Source of the DNA: an uncultured Oscillospiraceae bacterium
GTDB lineage: Bacteria > Bacillota > Clostridia > Oscillospirales > Acutalibacteraceae
NCBI GenBank assembly: GCA_900552115.1
Contig: URYP01000028.1
Span: forward strand, 1 to 23,740
DNA: 23,740 bases
Direction: 5' to 3'
Shown: one piece after another, positions 22,543 to 23,740 of the stretch
Position numbering within the stretch: the stretch's first letter is position 1
How the letters are laid out: every line of letters starts with the position of its first letter
The notes under the pieces: generated by a model
Told to the model about the DNA's origin: nothing
Databases searched by the model: none
What the model saw: only the letters and a program-made list of their open reading frames with translations
Program-made: the position numbers and the translations under genes

Positions 22543-23740
22543 ATGAGCAATCAGGATGTAAAATCTTCCGCAAACAACGATAACATGGATGAAAAAGACG
22601 TTATACTGTCCTCAAACGCATCGCCGGAGGAGGGCCCGATAGCGGCCGGCGAAGAGGCCGCGGCGGCCGGCACGGCCCCCAAGGGCAAAAAAATCCAGAT
22701 CAGCGACCTTGTGGAAATGGGAAAGGCCAAGGGCCGCCTGACCACGCAGGAAATTATGGACGCCCTGGACGATCTGGATTTTGACATCGACCAGATCGAC
22801 AAGCTTTATGAGCTGTTGGAAAGCCATAATATTGAAATTGTCGATGACTTTGCGGACAGCTCCCTTTCTGATCTGAATTTTGTCATTGACGCGGCGGAGC
22901 AGGAGGAAACGCCTGTTGAAACAGGAACCGAAGGCGTGATCATCGATGACCCGGTCAAGGTGTACCTGAAAGAAATTGGACGCGTTCCCCTGCTCACCCC
23001 GGAAGAAGAGATTGAACTGGCCATCCGCATTATCGACGGCGACCCATATGCCAAGCAACGGCTGAGCGAAGCCAACCTGCGGCTGGTGGTCAGCATCGCC
23101 AAACGCTATGTGGGCCGGGGCATGCAGTTCCTCGACCTGATCCAGGAGGGAAATCTGGGCCTGATCAAAGCTGTCGAGAAATTCGACTATACCAAAGGGT
23201 TCAAGTTTTCCACCTATGCCACCTGGTGGATCCGGCAGGCCATCACCCGTGCCATTGCCGACCAGGCCCGCACCATCCGTATTCCGGTGCACATGGTGGA
23301 AACCATCAATAAGGTGAAAAAAGTATCCAGTCAGCTCCTGCACCGCAACGGGCATGAGCCAACAGCGGAGGAAATTGCGCAGGAGCTGGACATGCCGGTG
23401 GACAAGGTGCGGGAAATTATGCGGGTCGCGCAGGAACCGGTGTCGCTGGAAACACCGATCGGCGAAGAGGAAGACAGCCATCTGGGCGATTTCATCCCCG
23501 ATGATGAGGCTCCCGCGCCGGCGGACGCGGCCTCCCACACGCTGCTGAAAGAGCAGCTCGGCGACGTGCTGTCCACGCTGACCGCCCGGGAGGAAAAGGT
23601 GCTGCGGCTGCGGTTTGGCCTCGAAGACGGTCGCCCCCGCACGCTGGAAGAGGTTGGCAAGGAGTTTGACGTCACCCGGGAGCGTATCCGCCAGATCGAG
23701 GCCAAAGCCCTGCGCCCCAGTGGTGCATGGCCCTGCCCCT
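22543..23740 (+). CDS. sigA: Primary sigma factor SigA (RpoD), 3' end missing
   Basis: The first 399 codons of the housekeeping sigma-70 factor are present; the gene is open at the right edge. A polar, Ala/Glu-rich start (about 1-48) precedes region 1.1. Region 1.2 is D-D-P-V-K-V-Y-L-K-E-I-G. Region 2 carries the core-binding and -10-recognition helices, including R-L-V-V-S-I-A-K-R-Y, Q-E-G-N-L-G-L-I-K-A-V-E-K-F and T-Y-A-T-W-W-I-R-Q-A-I. Region 3 contains I-R-I-P-V-H-M-V-E. Region 4 ends with V-T-R-E-R-I-R-Q-I-E-A-K-A-L-R391. After R391 the family continues K-L-R-H-P, but here the frame reads P-S-G-A-W-P-C-P, so the last 25 bases are suspect. The ribosome site is weak, suggesting coupling to dnaG. 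Confidence 0.96.
   Translation, partial: MSNQDVKSSANNDNMDEKDVILSSNASPEEGPIAAGEEAAAAGTAPKGKKIQISDLVEMGKAKGRLTTQEIMDALDDLDFDIDQIDKLYELLESHNIEIVDDFADSSLSDLNFVIDAAEQEETPVETGTEGVIIDDPVKVYLKEIGRVPLLTPEEEIELAIRIIDGDPYAKQRLSEANLRLVVSIAKRYVGRGMQFLDLIQEGNLGLIKAVEKFDYTKGFKFSTYATWWIRQAITRAIADQARTIRIPVHMVETINKVKKVSSQLLHRNGHEPTAEEIAQELDMPVDKVREIMRVAQEPVSLETPIGEEEDSHLGDFIPDDEAPAPADAASHTLLKEQLGDVLSTLTAREEKVLRLRFGLEDGRPRTLEEVGKEFDVTRERIRQIEAKALRPSGAWPCP

Noticed and set aside
1..23740. Defence islands, prophage, insertion sequences, CRISPR or attachment sites
   Set aside because: No transposase, integrase, phage or defence gene was seen and no direct repeat array. Every sizeable coding frame is a housekeeping or conserved gene.

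Overview
The window is about 23.7 kb of gene-dense, fairly GC-rich Firmicutes-type chromosome. The gene set and order (sepF, ylmH, divIVA, ileS, lspA, a RluD-type synthase; miaB, a YlbF-family gene, mutS, mutL, miaA; dgt, dnaG, sigA), the AGGAGG-type ribosome binding sites and the sigma-A promoters all point to a Clostridia member. A gut Oscillospiraceae/Ruminococcaceae-like organism is a reasonable guess, but genus cannot be read from this. I see no phage, insertion sequence, CRISPR array, rRNA or tRNA gene. This is core housekeeping DNA.

Layout. (1) 1-470 has no convincing protein gene. It holds a likely stand-alone structured RNA on the minus strand (about 369 down to 122) with a sigma-A promoter and a perfect 12-bp terminator. 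(2) 471-1135, minus: a two-gene unit, a 55-residue Cys-rich protein and a GNAT acetyltransferase, with its own promoter. (3) 1151-16996, minus: a long co-directional block from one strong promoter upstream of miaB: miaB, YlbF/YmcA-family gene, mutS, mutL, miaA, HlyD-like membrane protein, yggS, sepF, ylmH, divIVA, ileS, then after an internal terminator lspA and the RluD-type pseudouridine synthase, closed by a terminator. (4) 17067-23740, plus: murC, rpmE, yigZ, then dgt-dnaG-sigA. sigA runs off the right edge.

Function. MiaA and MiaB make successive steps of the same tRNA A37 modification. MutS and MutL form methyl-independent mismatch repair; MutL keeps the endonuclease motif. SepF, DivIVA and probably YlmH serve division and polar growth. 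IleS, LspA and the pseudouridine synthase follow in the order known from Bacillus. The plus-strand unit dgt-dnaG-sigA is the clostridial form of the macromolecular-synthesis operon. Relative to Bacillus, cotE is absent between the YmcA-like gene and mutS, ylmG is absent between sepF and ylmH, and ylyA is absent between ileS and lspA.

Most worth a second look: the unassigned structured RNA at the left end, the HlyD-like protein embedded in the division genes without a transporter partner, the terminator inside the ileS-lspA junction, the hairpin-rich miaB leader, the C-terminal cysteine cluster of the YlbF-family protein, and the last 25 bases, which no longer match sigma-A. I did not find an obviously new multi-gene system.
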